Assembly (NCBI GenBank): GCA_035536455.1
Contig: DATLOC010000052.1
Span: forward strand, 1 to 64,000
Reading direction: 5' to 3'
Length of the DNA stretch: 64,000 nt
Source of the DNA: DASUNQ01 sp035536455
Lineage (GTDB): Bacteria; Acidobacteriota; Thermoanaerobaculia; Multivoradales; UBA5704
In this document: positions 52,852 to 60,686 of the stretch, piece by piece
Position numbering within the stretch: the stretch's first letter is position 1
Layout: each line of letters opens with the position of its first letter
Notes under the pieces: model-generated
What the model saw: only the letters and a program-made list of their open reading frames with translations
Databases searched by the model: none
What the model was told of the DNA's origin: nothing
Translations under genes and position numbers: made by a program

Positions 52852-54219
52852 ATGGCCGACGAGCACCTGTCCCGGAAGGTTCTGGAGCGGTTCCTCTTTT
52901 TCGAGCTCTCCCCCGAGGAGAGCACCCCCATCGTCAACCACCTGCTCTCTCGCTGTCCCGAGTGCCAGGTGGTGGCGGAGGAGGTAGCTACTCGCTTCGG
53001 GCTTGCCTTCAGGGACGGGCAGTTCCTGGTCCCGAAGCCGCCGATGAACTTCGAGCAAGCCTTCCAGCTCGTCTACGCCCGTGCTTTCGACCCAAGCCCC
53101 CTGAAGGAGAAGATCGCCGAGCAGCACGTCAGGGCGCGTGGACTCTGGAGCGAAGTCGCCGCTCTCAAGCCCGAGGAGCGCCTTGCGATCGCAAAGGCCG
53201 ACAGCCGCTTCCACATCTGGGGCTTCTTTGACCGGGTGATCGAAGAAGCACGCGAAGCATGGTCGAGCGATCCGGAAGACGCCGTCGCGCTTGCTACCCT
53301 TGCACTCTCCGTCCACGCCACCTTGCAGCCACAGGAGTACACGGCCGCGTTTCTCGCTGACCTCAGGTGCCAGAGCCTCGGCATCTTGGGGAACGCCAAG
53401 CGGCTCGCGGCGGACTTCGAGGGTGCGGCCGAAGCCCTCGCCGCGGCGCGCGAGGTGCTGGAGGAGGGCTCCGGCGACCCCATCGAAGAGGCCAACCTGA
53501 TCTCCTTTCAAGCATCGCTTCGGGCAGACCTCGGGTACTTCGAGGAGGCGGCCGAGCTGCTCACGCGCGCTCAGGAGCTGCTCCTTGAGATCGAGGACGA
53601 GGGGGCCTCAGCGCGCCTCCACCTCCAACAGGGTCTCTACCTCGGCTACGCCGATCCCGAGCGAGGAATCACCTGGATTCGAGAGGCACTCGTACTCATC
53701 GCCGGGATTCCGGACGCGCGGCTTGAACTGTGCGGCCTGCACAACCTGGCCTGGTTTCTCGTTGAAGCCGGGCGGGTGGATGATGCCGTGGCGATCCTCA
53801 CCTTCACCCGTCCCCTCTATCGGCAATTCGGGGATGCCTGGACGCAGCTTCGATTGCATTGGCTGGAAGGCCGGATCGCCCGCGAGCTTGGAGACGTGCG
53901 GGGTGCGGTGAGTACGTTCCGTCGCACGGCCGCGGAGTTCCTCAAGCACAACATGCGCTCCGAGCACGTCCTCGTCTCGGTCGATCTCATGGAGGTCCTC
54001 GTGACGCAGGAACGGTTCATCGAGGCCATCGCGCTCGGGCAGCGGGTCTTCCAGCTCCTGGAGGGGTGGCGGGTCCATCCCGAGCTGCGGGCGGTCTGGT
54101 ACTTGACGAGCGAGGCCGTGCGAAAGCGCAACTACCAGGAGGGCGCCTTCAAGGCGATCCGCGAGTACGTCCTCCGGCACTGGCACCGGCCGGGCGAGCG
54201 CCCGCTGACGGAGCACTAG
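52852..54219 (+). CDS. Zinc-finger/TPR protein, anti-sigma-like
   Basis: A 455-residue protein. The N-terminus has LSRKVLERFLFFELSPEEST and HLLSRCPECQVVAEE, a zf-HC2-like Cys pair as in anti-sigma factors. The remaining 350 residues are TPR-type helices (EDAVALATLALSVHATLQPQ, DLGYFEEAAELLTRAQELLL, GLHNLAWFLVEAGRVDDAV). ATG is preceded by GGAGGGG. It is close to the ECF sigma gene, and this zinc-finger-plus-TPR design is common with ECF sigma factors in acidobacteria-type genomes. It could be a sigma regulator; no membrane segment is visible. Confidence 0.75.
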   Translation: MADEHLSRKVLERFLFFELSPEESTPIVNHLLSRCPECQVVAEEVATRFGLAFRDGQFLVPKPPMNFEQAFQLVYARAFDPSPLKEKIAEQHVRARGLWSEVAALKPEERLAIAKADSRFHIWGFFDRVIEEAREAWSSDPEDAVALATLALSVHATLQPQEYTAAFLADLRCQSLGILGNAKRLAADFEGAAEALAAAREVLEEGSGDPIEEANLISFQASLRADLGYFEEAAELLTRAQELLLEIEDEGASARLHLQQGLYLGYADPERGITWIREALVLIAGIPDARLELCGLHNLAWFLVEAGRVDDAVAILTFTRPLYRQFGDAWTQLRLHWLEGRIARELGDVRGAVSTFRRTAAEFLKHNMRSEHVLVSVDLMEVLVTQERFIEAIALGQRVFQLLEGWRVHPELRAVWYLTSEAVRKRNYQEGAFKAIREYVLRHWHRPGERPLTEH

Positions 54220-54613
54220 GTGCCAAGCAACCGGCCTGACAGTGCTCACCTTCGGGGCACACCGGAGCTTGGTGTTGCCCACGCCTATTGTCGTTGTCTC
54301 GGTCTCACGAAGACGCTGCACGTAGTCACACTGTCATCGCCATGGGTAGATCGCCGCATGGGTAGAGCTGAGCGGAGACCAACGTTCCTATTGACCTGTG
54401 GACAAAGTGCCTATTGACTCGCCCCTTGCTGCCTTGAGATAATGACTAAAGAAGACGCGCAAACACAACCCGTGGGTATGCACATCGACGACGTTCAGTC
54501 CTTAGGGGCGGTGTGCGCGAGGGCGAGCCACAACAGAAGTGGGTCAGCACGGCGGGCCGTGTGCTCCCAGCAGCGGGACTTCATTTCCTGGGCACTCAGG
54601 GGTGCCCGTTAGG
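54220..54613. other. Intergenic region with promoter
   Basis: No gene recognised except the promoter described at 54414. A direct repeat CCTATTGAC is present at 54387 and 54410. Confidence 0.5.
54414..54443 (+). promoter_or_regulatory. Sigma-70-type promoter
   Basis: TTGACT (54414-54419), 18-bp spacer, GATAAT (54438-54443). It would drive the small peptide gene starting near 54614-54629. Confidence 0.5.
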
Positions 54614-54799
54614 ATGAAAGGAGGGAGAGTGATCTGGATCTTGTTCGGTCTGCTGTTCGGGCTCCAGCACCGTCTCGATCTGCCTGGAGCGCCGGCAACG
54701 CAGCACGTTCGACGAGCACACGCGGTAGAGGCGACGCTCCTCGAGGAGCCATCGCCGCCGACGCATACTGCCATCGACCCTAACGGCACCCCGCCATGA
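54614..54799 (+). CDS. Small secreted peptide with DPNG end
   Basis: A 61-residue frame. It starts MKGGRVIWILFGLLFGLQHR at ATG 54614, or at GTG 54629 behind AAGGAGGGAGA. A short hydrophobic core then a Pro/Thr/Glu-rich tail ending TAIDPNGTPP. The shared DPNG pattern with the 52453 peptide is the main reason to believe it. No domain otherwise. Confidence 0.45.
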   Translation: MKGGRVIWILFGLLFGLQHRLDLPGAPATQHVRRAHAVEATLLEEPSPPTHTAIDPNGTPP

Positions 54800-54840
54800 T
54801 GGCCAACCCGTACGCCCTCAGAGAGGAGGAACAAGTCCCC

Positions 54841-54897
54841 ATGAGCGAAGAGGAACAAGTCCCCATGAGCGCTACCATCATCGAGCCCGATGCCTAG
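54841..54897 (+). CDS. Tiny ORF with duplicated ribosome-site block
   Basis: An 18-residue frame MSEEEQVPMSATIIEPDA starts at 54841, preceded by GAGGAGGAAC. The block GAGGAACAAGTCCCCATGAGC occurs twice in tandem (54820 and 54850), so a second start at 54865 is possible. Whether it is made is unknown; the very short length makes this tentative. Confidence 0.3.
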   Translation: MSEEEQVPMSATIIEPDA

Positions 54898-54903
54898 CAT
54901 GAC

Positions 54904-55695
54904 CTAGCGCGCCCCGTCGGACGGTTCTGGGAGTTTTGCGCGAAGTGAGGCCGCGATGTCAGCGGCCTCTTTCTTTTGAAGACTGGTGAGACTCCGCTTC
55001 TCCACGATCTCGGTGATCGACAGAGCCTGCCGTATCTCCTTGGGATCGGACCCATACGTAGAAACGGCGCGGCAGAACGTCAGGAGGTACGGCGAGATGT
55101 ACGCCGAATCCTCGTACTTTTGACCCACGTCCCGAAGCTCTCGCGCTTGCTGCAGGAGAAGATCGGCCTTCGACTCGTCACCGAGGAGACAGGAGTAGTA
55201 GACAAGGTTGTTGAGCGCCATGTACTTGCCGGTCCCCTCGAGATTCTTGAGGGTCTCGTACGCCTTTCGAGAGAGAAAGGTCGCCTCCTTGAGGTAGTCG
55301 CCCTCTTCATCTGCCTGGGTTCGGGCGAGATGCAGCGCGCCGAGGAGCAAGCCGTAAATCGCATAGGCTCGGCCTCGCAGTTCCTGTTCGAGAGCATGGA
55401 TGCGACCAGAGGTCGAGGCCTCGACTTCCTTCCGAAGGTCGCTCTTCAGCTTGTCGTACCCGAGGAGCGCTACTGCCGCCGCGATGAGAGAAATCAGGAC
55501 AAGACCGATCCCGACCGAACTGAACTGCAGTGTGGCGAAGTCTCCGAAGTCCAGAGGATCACCGGGAGGAACGCCCATGCGGAAGGCAATGACTACCGAG
55601 GCAAACGACACACAGTAGATGAGAGTGATGAGACCCAGGACGAGCGCGTACCTCCACTTCGGGCCTCGATCGGGATTCGGCTTGTCGTCTCTCAT
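54904..55695 (-). CDS. Membrane protein with TPR-like domain
   Basis: A 263-residue protein with two hydrophobic helices at about residues 15-38 and 60-80, then a helical, TPR-like soluble region (ALEQELRGRAYAIYGLLLGA, TGKYMALNNLVYYSCLLGDE). The segments suggest inner-membrane anchor and cytoplasmic repeats. It is 13 bp downstream of the 55-residue zinc-ribbon gene. No family recognised. Confidence 0.65.
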   Translation of the reverse strand: MRDDKPNPDRGPKWRYALVLGLITLIYCVSFASVVIAFRMGVPPGDPLDFGDFATLQFSSVGIGLVLISLIAAAVALLGYDKLKSDLRKEVEASTSGRIHALEQELRGRAYAIYGLLLGALHLARTQADEEGDYLKEATFLSRKAYETLKNLEGTGKYMALNNLVYYSCLLGDESKADLLLQQARELRDVGQKYEDSAYISPYLLTFCRAVSTYGSDPKEIRQALSITEIVEKRSLTSLQKKEAADIAASLRAKLPEPSDGAR

Positions 55696-55708
55696 TTGAG
55701 GCTGCCAG

Positions 55709-55876
55709 TCACCGGCACCTGCCGGCCTTGCGCTTCGCCTTGCACTCGTTGCAGAGGTCGCCCGACTGTGGCTTCGTAGGTCGCCCCTTGAAGCTGCCCT
55801 TCCTCGTCGGCCAGTTGCTACAGTTCCTGCACCAGTGCCAGGTGTCGCTGGTCAGCCGCCTGCGGTAGGTCGCCAT
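55709..55876 (-). CDS. Zinc-ribbon protein, 55 residues
   Basis: Starts MATYRRRLTSDTWHWCRNCS at ATG 55876 behind AGGGAGAACC. Two CxxC pairs: CRNC and CNEC, probably one zinc site. Upstream in-frame Met codons exist at 56044 but lack a ribosome site. A DNA- or RNA-binding role is likely but not proven. Confidence 0.7.
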   Translation of the reverse strand: MATYRRRLTSDTWHWCRNCSNWPTRKGSFKGRPTKPQSGDLCNECKAKRKAGRCR

Positions 55877-56068
55877 TGGTTCTCCCTTCGTTGCCGCTGG
55901 TCTTCTTCTAACACAATGAAGCGGCGACTCAAACTGAGCCGCCGCCAAAGAGCAGGTGGGATAGCCCGGTCGAGGTTCCGTCCTCTGAGAGTGACGTGGC
56001 AGCAAGGCCCGCAGGATGTGAATTCGGTGCACTAGCCGCTCCAAACGCGGACGGCTGCGCTCCAGCTT

Positions 56069-57025
56069 CTAAAGACCGAACTCCTCTCCCTCCTCAAGCA
56101 CCCGAAACCCCCGTCCCTCGATCATCTTCCTAGCCGGCCCATCGCGGTCGAGCGCGGGATTTGAGTGGTTGAGGTGGATGAAGTGGACCCGGAGCTTCCC
56201 GGCGGTAACGAGCGGCTCCAGGAGATCCATCGACTCGGTGATGAGCGGGTGCTTGATCTTGGTGACATCACGGTCTGGCAGCTCATCCGGAGAGTAAAAG
56301 GTGCCATCCAGGAGAGCGATGTCCACGCGCTTCTCCTCGATGACCTGCCGAAGCGGCCGAGACCAGGTGCGCCAGGAGTCAGTGTCCGGCACATAGAGGA
56401 GGGTCCTTCTCGGCCCACGAATGAAAAACCCCATCGTGTCGGAGTACTCGTCACGATGGGGGACTTGGATCGGTTCGACAGAGAGCCCTTCCTCCAGCTC
56501 GACCGATTTCCCAGGCTCAAGCTCCCGAGGAGTGATGTTGCCGAGCCGGACCAGTTGGCTCCAGGGACCGCTACCACGCAGGAACGCGGCCATGCGCGGC
56601 GAGGCGTAAACCGGAATGCCACTGGTGTTGAGGCTCTCAAAGCCGAGGTGGGCCAGCCCGAGATAGTGGCCGATGTGGGCGTGGGTGAGGAATACACCGT
56701 CCACCGGTGCGCGGTCTACTCTCCCCTCGGGGTGATTGCGGAACCCGTGGATCTCTTCAATCTGCTCCGGCAGGTCCGGTGTGGCGTCCACGAGGTACAC
56801 GTGGCCGCTCTTCGGGAAGTGGATCGCGAGACTGGCGACGTGCCGAGCGAGTGAGCGGTCCCTGCGGGCCGCCTCGCAGAGGCTATGCGTGCAGCCTGCG
56901 TGGGGTATGCCCCCGTCCTGTGCAGTTCCCAACACCACCACCCGAGGACCGGGAGGCGCCAGAGGATTGGCCGCAATAGACACGGCCGAGGCGAGAACGA
57001 GCGCCGCCAGGACGGTTGTCTTCAT
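56069..57025 (-). CDS. Intact PqqB-like MBL hydrolase (replacement copy)
   Basis: A 318-residue exported MBL-fold hydrolase. Signal peptide MKTTVLAALVLASAVSIAAN, then VVVLGTAQDGGIPHAGCTHS, the metal motif THAHIGHYLGL, YASPRMAAFLRGSGPWSQLV, VPHRDEYSDT (the site of insertion in the host gene), YVPDTDSW, LLDGTFYSPDEL and HLNHSNPAL near the end. It aligns along its full length with the two host fragments, about two thirds identical by hand alignment, so it is a diverged ortholog. ATG 57025 lies 38 bp after the HTH frame stop and on the same strand as the broken host gene, so host transcription reads through to it. Related to PqqB; substrate unknown. Confidence 0.93.
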   Translation of the reverse strand: MKTTVLAALVLASAVSIAANPLAPPGPRVVVLGTAQDGGIPHAGCTHSLCEAARRDRSLARHVASLAIHFPKSGHVYLVDATPDLPEQIEEIHGFRNHPEGRVDRAPVDGVFLTHAHIGHYLGLAHLGFESLNTSGIPVYASPRMAAFLRGSGPWSQLVRLGNITPRELEPGKSVELEEGLSVEPIQVPHRDEYSDTMGFFIRGPRRTLLYVPDTDSWRTWSRPLRQVIEEKRVDIALLDGTFYSPDELPDRDVTKIKHPLITESMDLLEPLVTAGKLRVHFIHLNHSNPALDRDGPARKMIEGRGFRVLEEGEEFGL

Positions 57026-57063
57026 GGCCGAATCGTAGCGAACGAGAGCTGATCCAGGAGCAG

Positions 57064-57510
57064 TCACTCGCCCAAGGCCGACTTCACGAAGCCCTCAAGG
57101 AGTGCTTCGACTCTGCGGGTCCTGCGGCTGACTCTCCCTGCCTCCCACTGCTGTACGGTCTTCGGGTCCATCCCGAACTGCCGCGCAAGCTTCCTCTGAG
57201 AGAGACCCAGGCGGCGACGCGCCGCTCGGATGCGTGAGCCGAGCAAAGTCACCTCCGGCGCAGGGTCGTACCCAAGAAACGCCGAGATCGCAGGCAGGTA
57301 GCGGACGGAGACGCGGTTCCACCCACCCTCCCAGAGCCTGAGCGTCCCGATCTTGACGCCAAGCCTCCTGGCAACCTCCGCTTGCCGGAGGTCAAGGTCT
57401 AGCCGGTGCCGCTTGAGGTGCTCCCCGATCGTCTCTGGCGAAGCCGGGTAGCCGGGCCGCTTAGGTCTGGAGGCTCGAAGCGCGATCCGGCAGAAAGGTA
57501 CCGCAACAAT
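57064..57510 (-). CDS. Tandem HTH segment; recombinase tail in the circle
   Basis: 148 codons in one open frame. HTH 1: ETIGEHLKRHRLDLDLRQAE then VARRLGVKIGTLRLWEGG, with FLGYDP after it. HTH 2: LLGSRIRAARRRLGLSQRKL, then ARQFGMDPKTVQQWEAG. The frame starts inside the element at 57510 with no ATG or GTG before the GTG at 57252, so in the integrated state only HTH 2 could begin on its own. In the circle, recombinase codon CGG (core included) is followed by ATT GTT GCG at 57510 in the same frame, with no stop until 57064. So the real product may be a 645-residue recombinase-HTH fusion. Confidence 0.85.
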   Translation of the reverse strand: MVAVPFCRIALRASRPKRPGYPASPETIGEHLKRHRLDLDLRQAEVARRLGVKIGTLRLWEGGWNRVSVRYLPAISAFLGYDPAPEVTLLGSRIRAARRRLGLSQRKLARQFGMDPKTVQQWEAGRVSRRTRRVEALLEGFVKSALGE

Positions 57511-58123
57511 CGCGGTGCGGCACCTGGAGCGGCGTCACCGAGACCCCGTCCTCCAGCACCACCGGCTCGCCGGCGCGCAGCGGGCGCAGCTCGACGTTCT
57601 CCAGCTTGACGAGCTGGCTCCAGGGGCCGTTGCCGCGCAGGAAGTCGGCCATGCGCGGCGAGGCCCAGACCGGGAGGCGCCGGGTGTGGACCGTCTCGAA
57701 GCCGAAGAAGGCGAGCCCGAGGTAATGGCCGATATGGGCGTGGGTCTGGAAGACGCCGTCGACCGGCGCGCGGTCGACGCGCCCCGCGGCGGGGCGCCCG
57801 CGCAGCCGCGCCACCTCATCGAGTTGCTCGCCGAGGTCGGGCGTGGCGTCGAGGAGGTACACCTTGTCGCTCGCCGGCAGGTGCAGGGCGAGGCTCGCGA
57901 CGTGCCGGCGGAAGGCCGGCTCCCGCCGCGCCCGCTCGCAGCGCACGCAGGTGCAGGCGACGTGCGGCAGGCCGCCGTCTTGCACCGTGCCGAGGACGAC
58001 CAGCCGCGGCGTGCCGGCGGCGCCGGCCCGCGCCTCCGGCGGGTCCGACGGCGGCGCCGCCGCGACGGTGCCGAGCAGGACGATCGCGGCGAGGCTGGCG
58101 ATCGGAGTGGACACGAGTTTCAT
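57461..58123 (-). pseudogene. N-terminal part of disrupted PqqB-like MBL gene
   Basis: Host gene start at ATG 58123 with signal peptide MKLVSTPIASLAAIVLLGTV. It carries VVLGTVQDGGLPHVACTCVR and CERARR, THAHIGHYLGL and WASPRMADFLRGNGPWSQLV, then VPHRD. At the core the frame passes into the element and ends after CCGTFLPDRASSLQT. The rest of the gene is at 14820-15195. The truncated product lacks the C-terminal third and is unlikely to work. Confidence 0.93.
57489..57520. other. Right attachment site (attR)
   Basis: The element arm is at 57489-57503 (complement reads CGGTACCTTTCTGCC), the core TC at 57510-57511, and host sequence continues gcggtgcgg. The arm matches the left arm in 14 of 15 bases, inverted, at the same distance from the core. 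Confidence 0.85.
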
Positions 58124-58151
58124 GTGATCGAAGCGTAGCAGCGGGGCTTGA

Positions 58152-59768
58152 TCAGAGGAGCGCGGGGAGCCGCCCCGCCGCGTCCCGCCGCACGAAGAGC
58201 TGGACGTAGTCGCCTGACGGCAGGCGCAGGTGCGCCAGCCGGTAGTCGCGGCGGAAGCGGTCGCTGCGCGCGAGGTCGCGCTCGTACGAGCGGACGAGAT
58301 GCCAGGCGAAGCGGTCGCCCGGCGCCGCCACCTGCGGCCCGTTGGCGAGCAGGACGAGCTCGGGCCGGCGCGCCAGCACGTAGGCGCCGTCGTGCCGCTG
58401 ATGGCCGGGGTAGACGTAGCTCCGGTCCGGCGCGACGCGCGCGACGTGGCGGTCGGTCAGCCCCAGCATGTCGACGACCGGCAGCCCGGAGTGGTACGGC
58501 AGGGCGCCGACCGGGCAGAGCGCGATGCGGGTGCCGGGGGGGACGGCGGCGCGGAGCGCCGAGCCCACCTCGGACCAGAAGCTCACCCAGGTCCCTTCGG
58601 CAGCGACGGCGCGGCGCTGCGCGGGGACCGTCGCGGCGAGGCTGGCGGCGACGACCAGCACGACGGCTGCCGCCGCGAGGAGGCGCGCCGGCCGTTCGCG
58701 GCGCGCGCCGGCCGCCGGGGCGAGCCGCGCCAGGCCGCGGCCGGCGAGGTGGCAGAACGGCGGCAGTAGCGGGACGTAGAAGCGCCAGAGCGGAAAGCTG
58801 TCGCCGCCGCTCGCCGCCAGGGCGAGCGCGAAGGCGAGAAGGAAGAGGCCGACGGCGCGCGCCGGCGGCCACGTCGCGACCGCGTCCTCCGTGCCCTCCT
58901 CGGGAGCCGGGCGCAAGGCGGCCAGGACGGCCGCCGCGAGCAGCACGCCCCATCCTCCCGCGTTCCAGACGAAGCGGGCGAGGTCGGCGAGCCCCACCGG
59001 CAGCGCGAAGTCGAGCGGCAGGAGCTTGGCGCGCGCCGAGTTGGCGATCCAGTCGCCGTGGTAGAGCCCGCGGAAGGCGAGCTGCAGCAGGAAGGCGCCG
59101 GCGGCGGTCGCGGCAACCAGCCGGTGGTGCCGGCCGAGCGGGGCGCGCCGCGCGACACGCAGCACAGCGGTCCAGAGGAGCACCGCCAGGAGGCCCTCCG
59201 GCCGGGTCAGGACGAGGAGCGCCGCCGCGGCGTGCCGGCCGGCGCGGCGCGCCGCCGAGTCCGGCGGCACCAGGACCAGTGCGGCAACGAGGAACGCCGC
59301 CAGGGCGGTCTCGAGGCCGTTGACCGAGTGGTAGACGAAAGGGACCGAGAGCGCGAGGAGGCCGGCGGCGACGAGATCGGACAGGCGCCGCCGCGCGCCG
59401 ACCAAGAGCACCGTGCCGGCCCCGAGCAGGGCGCCCAGCCCCTTCGCCAGCGCTGGCGGCGGCGCGCCGAGGGCGTCGCCGGCCGCGAGGAGCAGCACCC
59501 AGGAGAGGCCGCTGTAGCCCTCCACCCGCTCGCCGGGGTTGAAGACGAGCCCTTCGCCGGCCGCCAGGTTTTGCGCGTAGCGGAAGCTGATGTAGGCGTC
59601 GTCGATCGGCGCCTCGCGCCAGACCAGCCAGCAGCCGGCGGCGTAGACGGCGAGCGCCGCCGCGGCGAGAGCGGCGCGGACGGGTGGAGCGGCTGCGGGC
59701 GGCGGGGCGGCGGCGGCGCGATGGCGGGGAGCGGGCTTCCCCGCGACACGTGATCGGCCGCGTCCCAT
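58152..59768 (-). CDS. Membrane glycosyltransferase, GT-C type
   Basis: A 538-residue protein with about ten hydrophobic helices. The first loop has REAPIDDAYISFRYAQNLAA and GEGLVFNPGERVEGYSGLSW, the typical DD and acidic segment of GT-C mannosyl/arabinosyl transferases. The C-terminal part (TRIALCPVGALPYHSGLPVV, DMLGLTDRHVAR) resembles similar bacterial proteins. It would transfer a sugar from a polyprenyl donor. The basic N-terminus is Pro/Ala rich. Faces the small gap to the MBL gene on the same strand. Confidence 0.8.
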   Translation of the reverse strand: MGRGRSRVAGKPAPRHRAAAAPPPAAAPPVRAALAAAALAVYAAGCWLVWREAPIDDAYISFRYAQNLAAGEGLVFNPGERVEGYSGLSWVLLLAAGDALGAPPPALAKGLGALLGAGTVLLVGARRRLSDLVAAGLLALSVPFVYHSVNGLETALAAFLVAALVLVPPDSAARRAGRHAAAALLVLTRPEGLLAVLLWTAVLRVARRAPLGRHHRLVAATAAGAFLLQLAFRGLYHGDWIANSARAKLLPLDFALPVGLADLARFVWNAGGWGVLLAAAVLAALRPAPEEGTEDAVATWPPARAVGLFLLAFALALAASGGDSFPLWRFYVPLLPPFCHLAGRGLARLAPAAGARRERPARLLAAAAVVLVVAASLAATVPAQRRAVAAEGTWVSFWSEVGSALRAAVPPGTRIALCPVGALPYHSGLPVVDMLGLTDRHVARVAPDRSYVYPGHQRHDGAYVLARRPELVLLANGPQVAAPGDRFAWHLVRSYERDLARSDRFRRDYRLAHLRLPSGDYVQLFVRRDAAGRLPALL

Positions 59769-59808
59769 GAGAGGTCGCGATCGTACCAGGGCCGCCCGCC
59801 GGAGGGGC

Positions 59809-59814
59809 TACACT
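59809..59814 (+). promoter_or_regulatory. -10 element of a likely leaderless promoter
   Basis: TACACT, eight bases before the GTG start of the cobalamin-binding-type gene. The same spacing as at 12163 suggests leaderless transcription is common in this genome. Confidence 0.4.
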
Positions 59815-59822
59815 CCGCCGCC

Positions 59823-60686
59823 GTGCGCATCGTCTCGCTGGTGCCGAACGGCACGGAGATCCTCTTCGCGGTCGGCGCCGGCGACCTGGTCGTCGGGGTG
59901 AGCCACGAGTGCGACTACCCGGAGGAGGCGCGAACGCGGCCGGCGCTCACCGGCAGCGCGCTCGCTCCCGGGATGAAAGCCGCCGAGGTGGACCAGGCGG
60001 TGGCGGCGCAGGTGGGGAGCGGCGCCAGTCTCTACACGCTCGACGAGGCGCGCATCGCCGACCTCGCCCCCGACCTCATCGTCACGCAGGAGCTCTGCCC
60101 GGTCTGCGCCGTCTCGACGGCGCAGGTGGACGGCGCCATCCAGCCCCTCCCCCGCTGCCCGGAGCTGCTGTCGCTCGACCCGCGGACCCTCGCCGAAGTC
60201 TTCGCCGACATCCGCCGCGTCGGCACCGCCGTCGGGCACGCGGCAGAGGCCGCGGCGCTCGTCGGGCGGCTGGAGGAGCGGCTGGCGGCGGTTCGGGCCA
60301 CGGCGGCCGGCCGGCCGCGGCCACGCGTCCTGGCGCTCGAATGGCTCGACCCGCCGTTTGCCGGCGGCCACTGGGTGCCGGAGATGATCGCCCTCGCCGG
60401 CGGCATCGACGCCGCCGCTTCCCCCGGTGGCCCGTCGCGGCGGCTGACCTGGGAGGAGGTCCGCGCCGCCGATCCCGACGTCGTCGTGGCGATGCCCTGC
60501 GGCTTCGACGAGGCCGGCGCCCGGGAGCAGGTCGCGGCGATGAGCGGCCGGCCGGAGTGGGAGGAGCTGCGGGCGGTGCGGGAAGGGCGGGTCTTCCCGG
60601 TCGACGCCAACGGCTGCTTCAGCCGCCCCGGCCCGCGGCTGGTCGACGGGATCGAGACGCTGGCGGCGCTGCTCCGCTCAGGCTGA
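59823..60686 (+). CDS. BtuF-like cobalamin/siderophore-binding protein
   Basis: A 287-residue protein of the periplasmic-binding-like fold (cobalamin-binding BtuF type): MRIVSLVPNGTEILFAVGAG, VVGVSHECDYP, then APDLIVTQELCPVCAVS (Cys pair), LALEWLDPPFAGGHWVPEMI and DVVVAMPCGFDE. There is no signal peptide, so unlike BtuF it may be cytoplasmic. Family proteins without signal are found alone in many genomes; role may be cobamide-related. GTG 59823 begins the conserved part. Confidence 0.8.
   Translation: MRIVSLVPNGTEILFAVGAGDLVVGVSHECDYPEEARTRPALTGSALAPGMKAAEVDQAVAAQVGSGASLYTLDEARIADLAPDLIVTQELCPVCAVSTAQVDGAIQPLPRCPELLSLDPRTLAEVFADIRRVGTAVGHAAEAAALVGRLEERLAAVRATAAGRPRPRVLALEWLDPPFAGGHWVPEMIALAGGIDAAASPGGPSRRLTWEEVRAADPDVVVAMPCGFDEAGAREQVAAMSGRPEWEELRAVREGRVFPVDANGCFSRPGPRLVDGIETLAALLRSG

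Larger units (their letters stand above)
15196..57511. mobile_element. 42.3-kb serine-recombinase integrative element
   Basis: The ends are fixed by three independent facts. First, a host MBL gene is cut at 15195/15196 and 57511/57512 and rejoins in frame over the dinucleotide TC (+ strand). Second, both ends carry a 15-bp arm in opposite orientation at the same distance from the core, with one mismatch. Third, a large serine recombinase gene abuts the left end. GC content and codon use inside are lower and more mixed than in the flanks. It encodes two TraD-like ATPases, a RuvC-like nuclease, an AAA ATPase and a Toprim protein but no recognised relaxase or mating-pore genes, so an integrative and mobilisable element is more likely than a self-transmissible one. 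Confidence 0.92.

Noticed and set aside
56069..57025. The intact MBL gene as a chance paralog
   Set aside because: It aligns over full length with the interrupted gene, sits at the element end in the same direction, and follows the promoter of the broken gene; chance placement is less likely than a replacement role.
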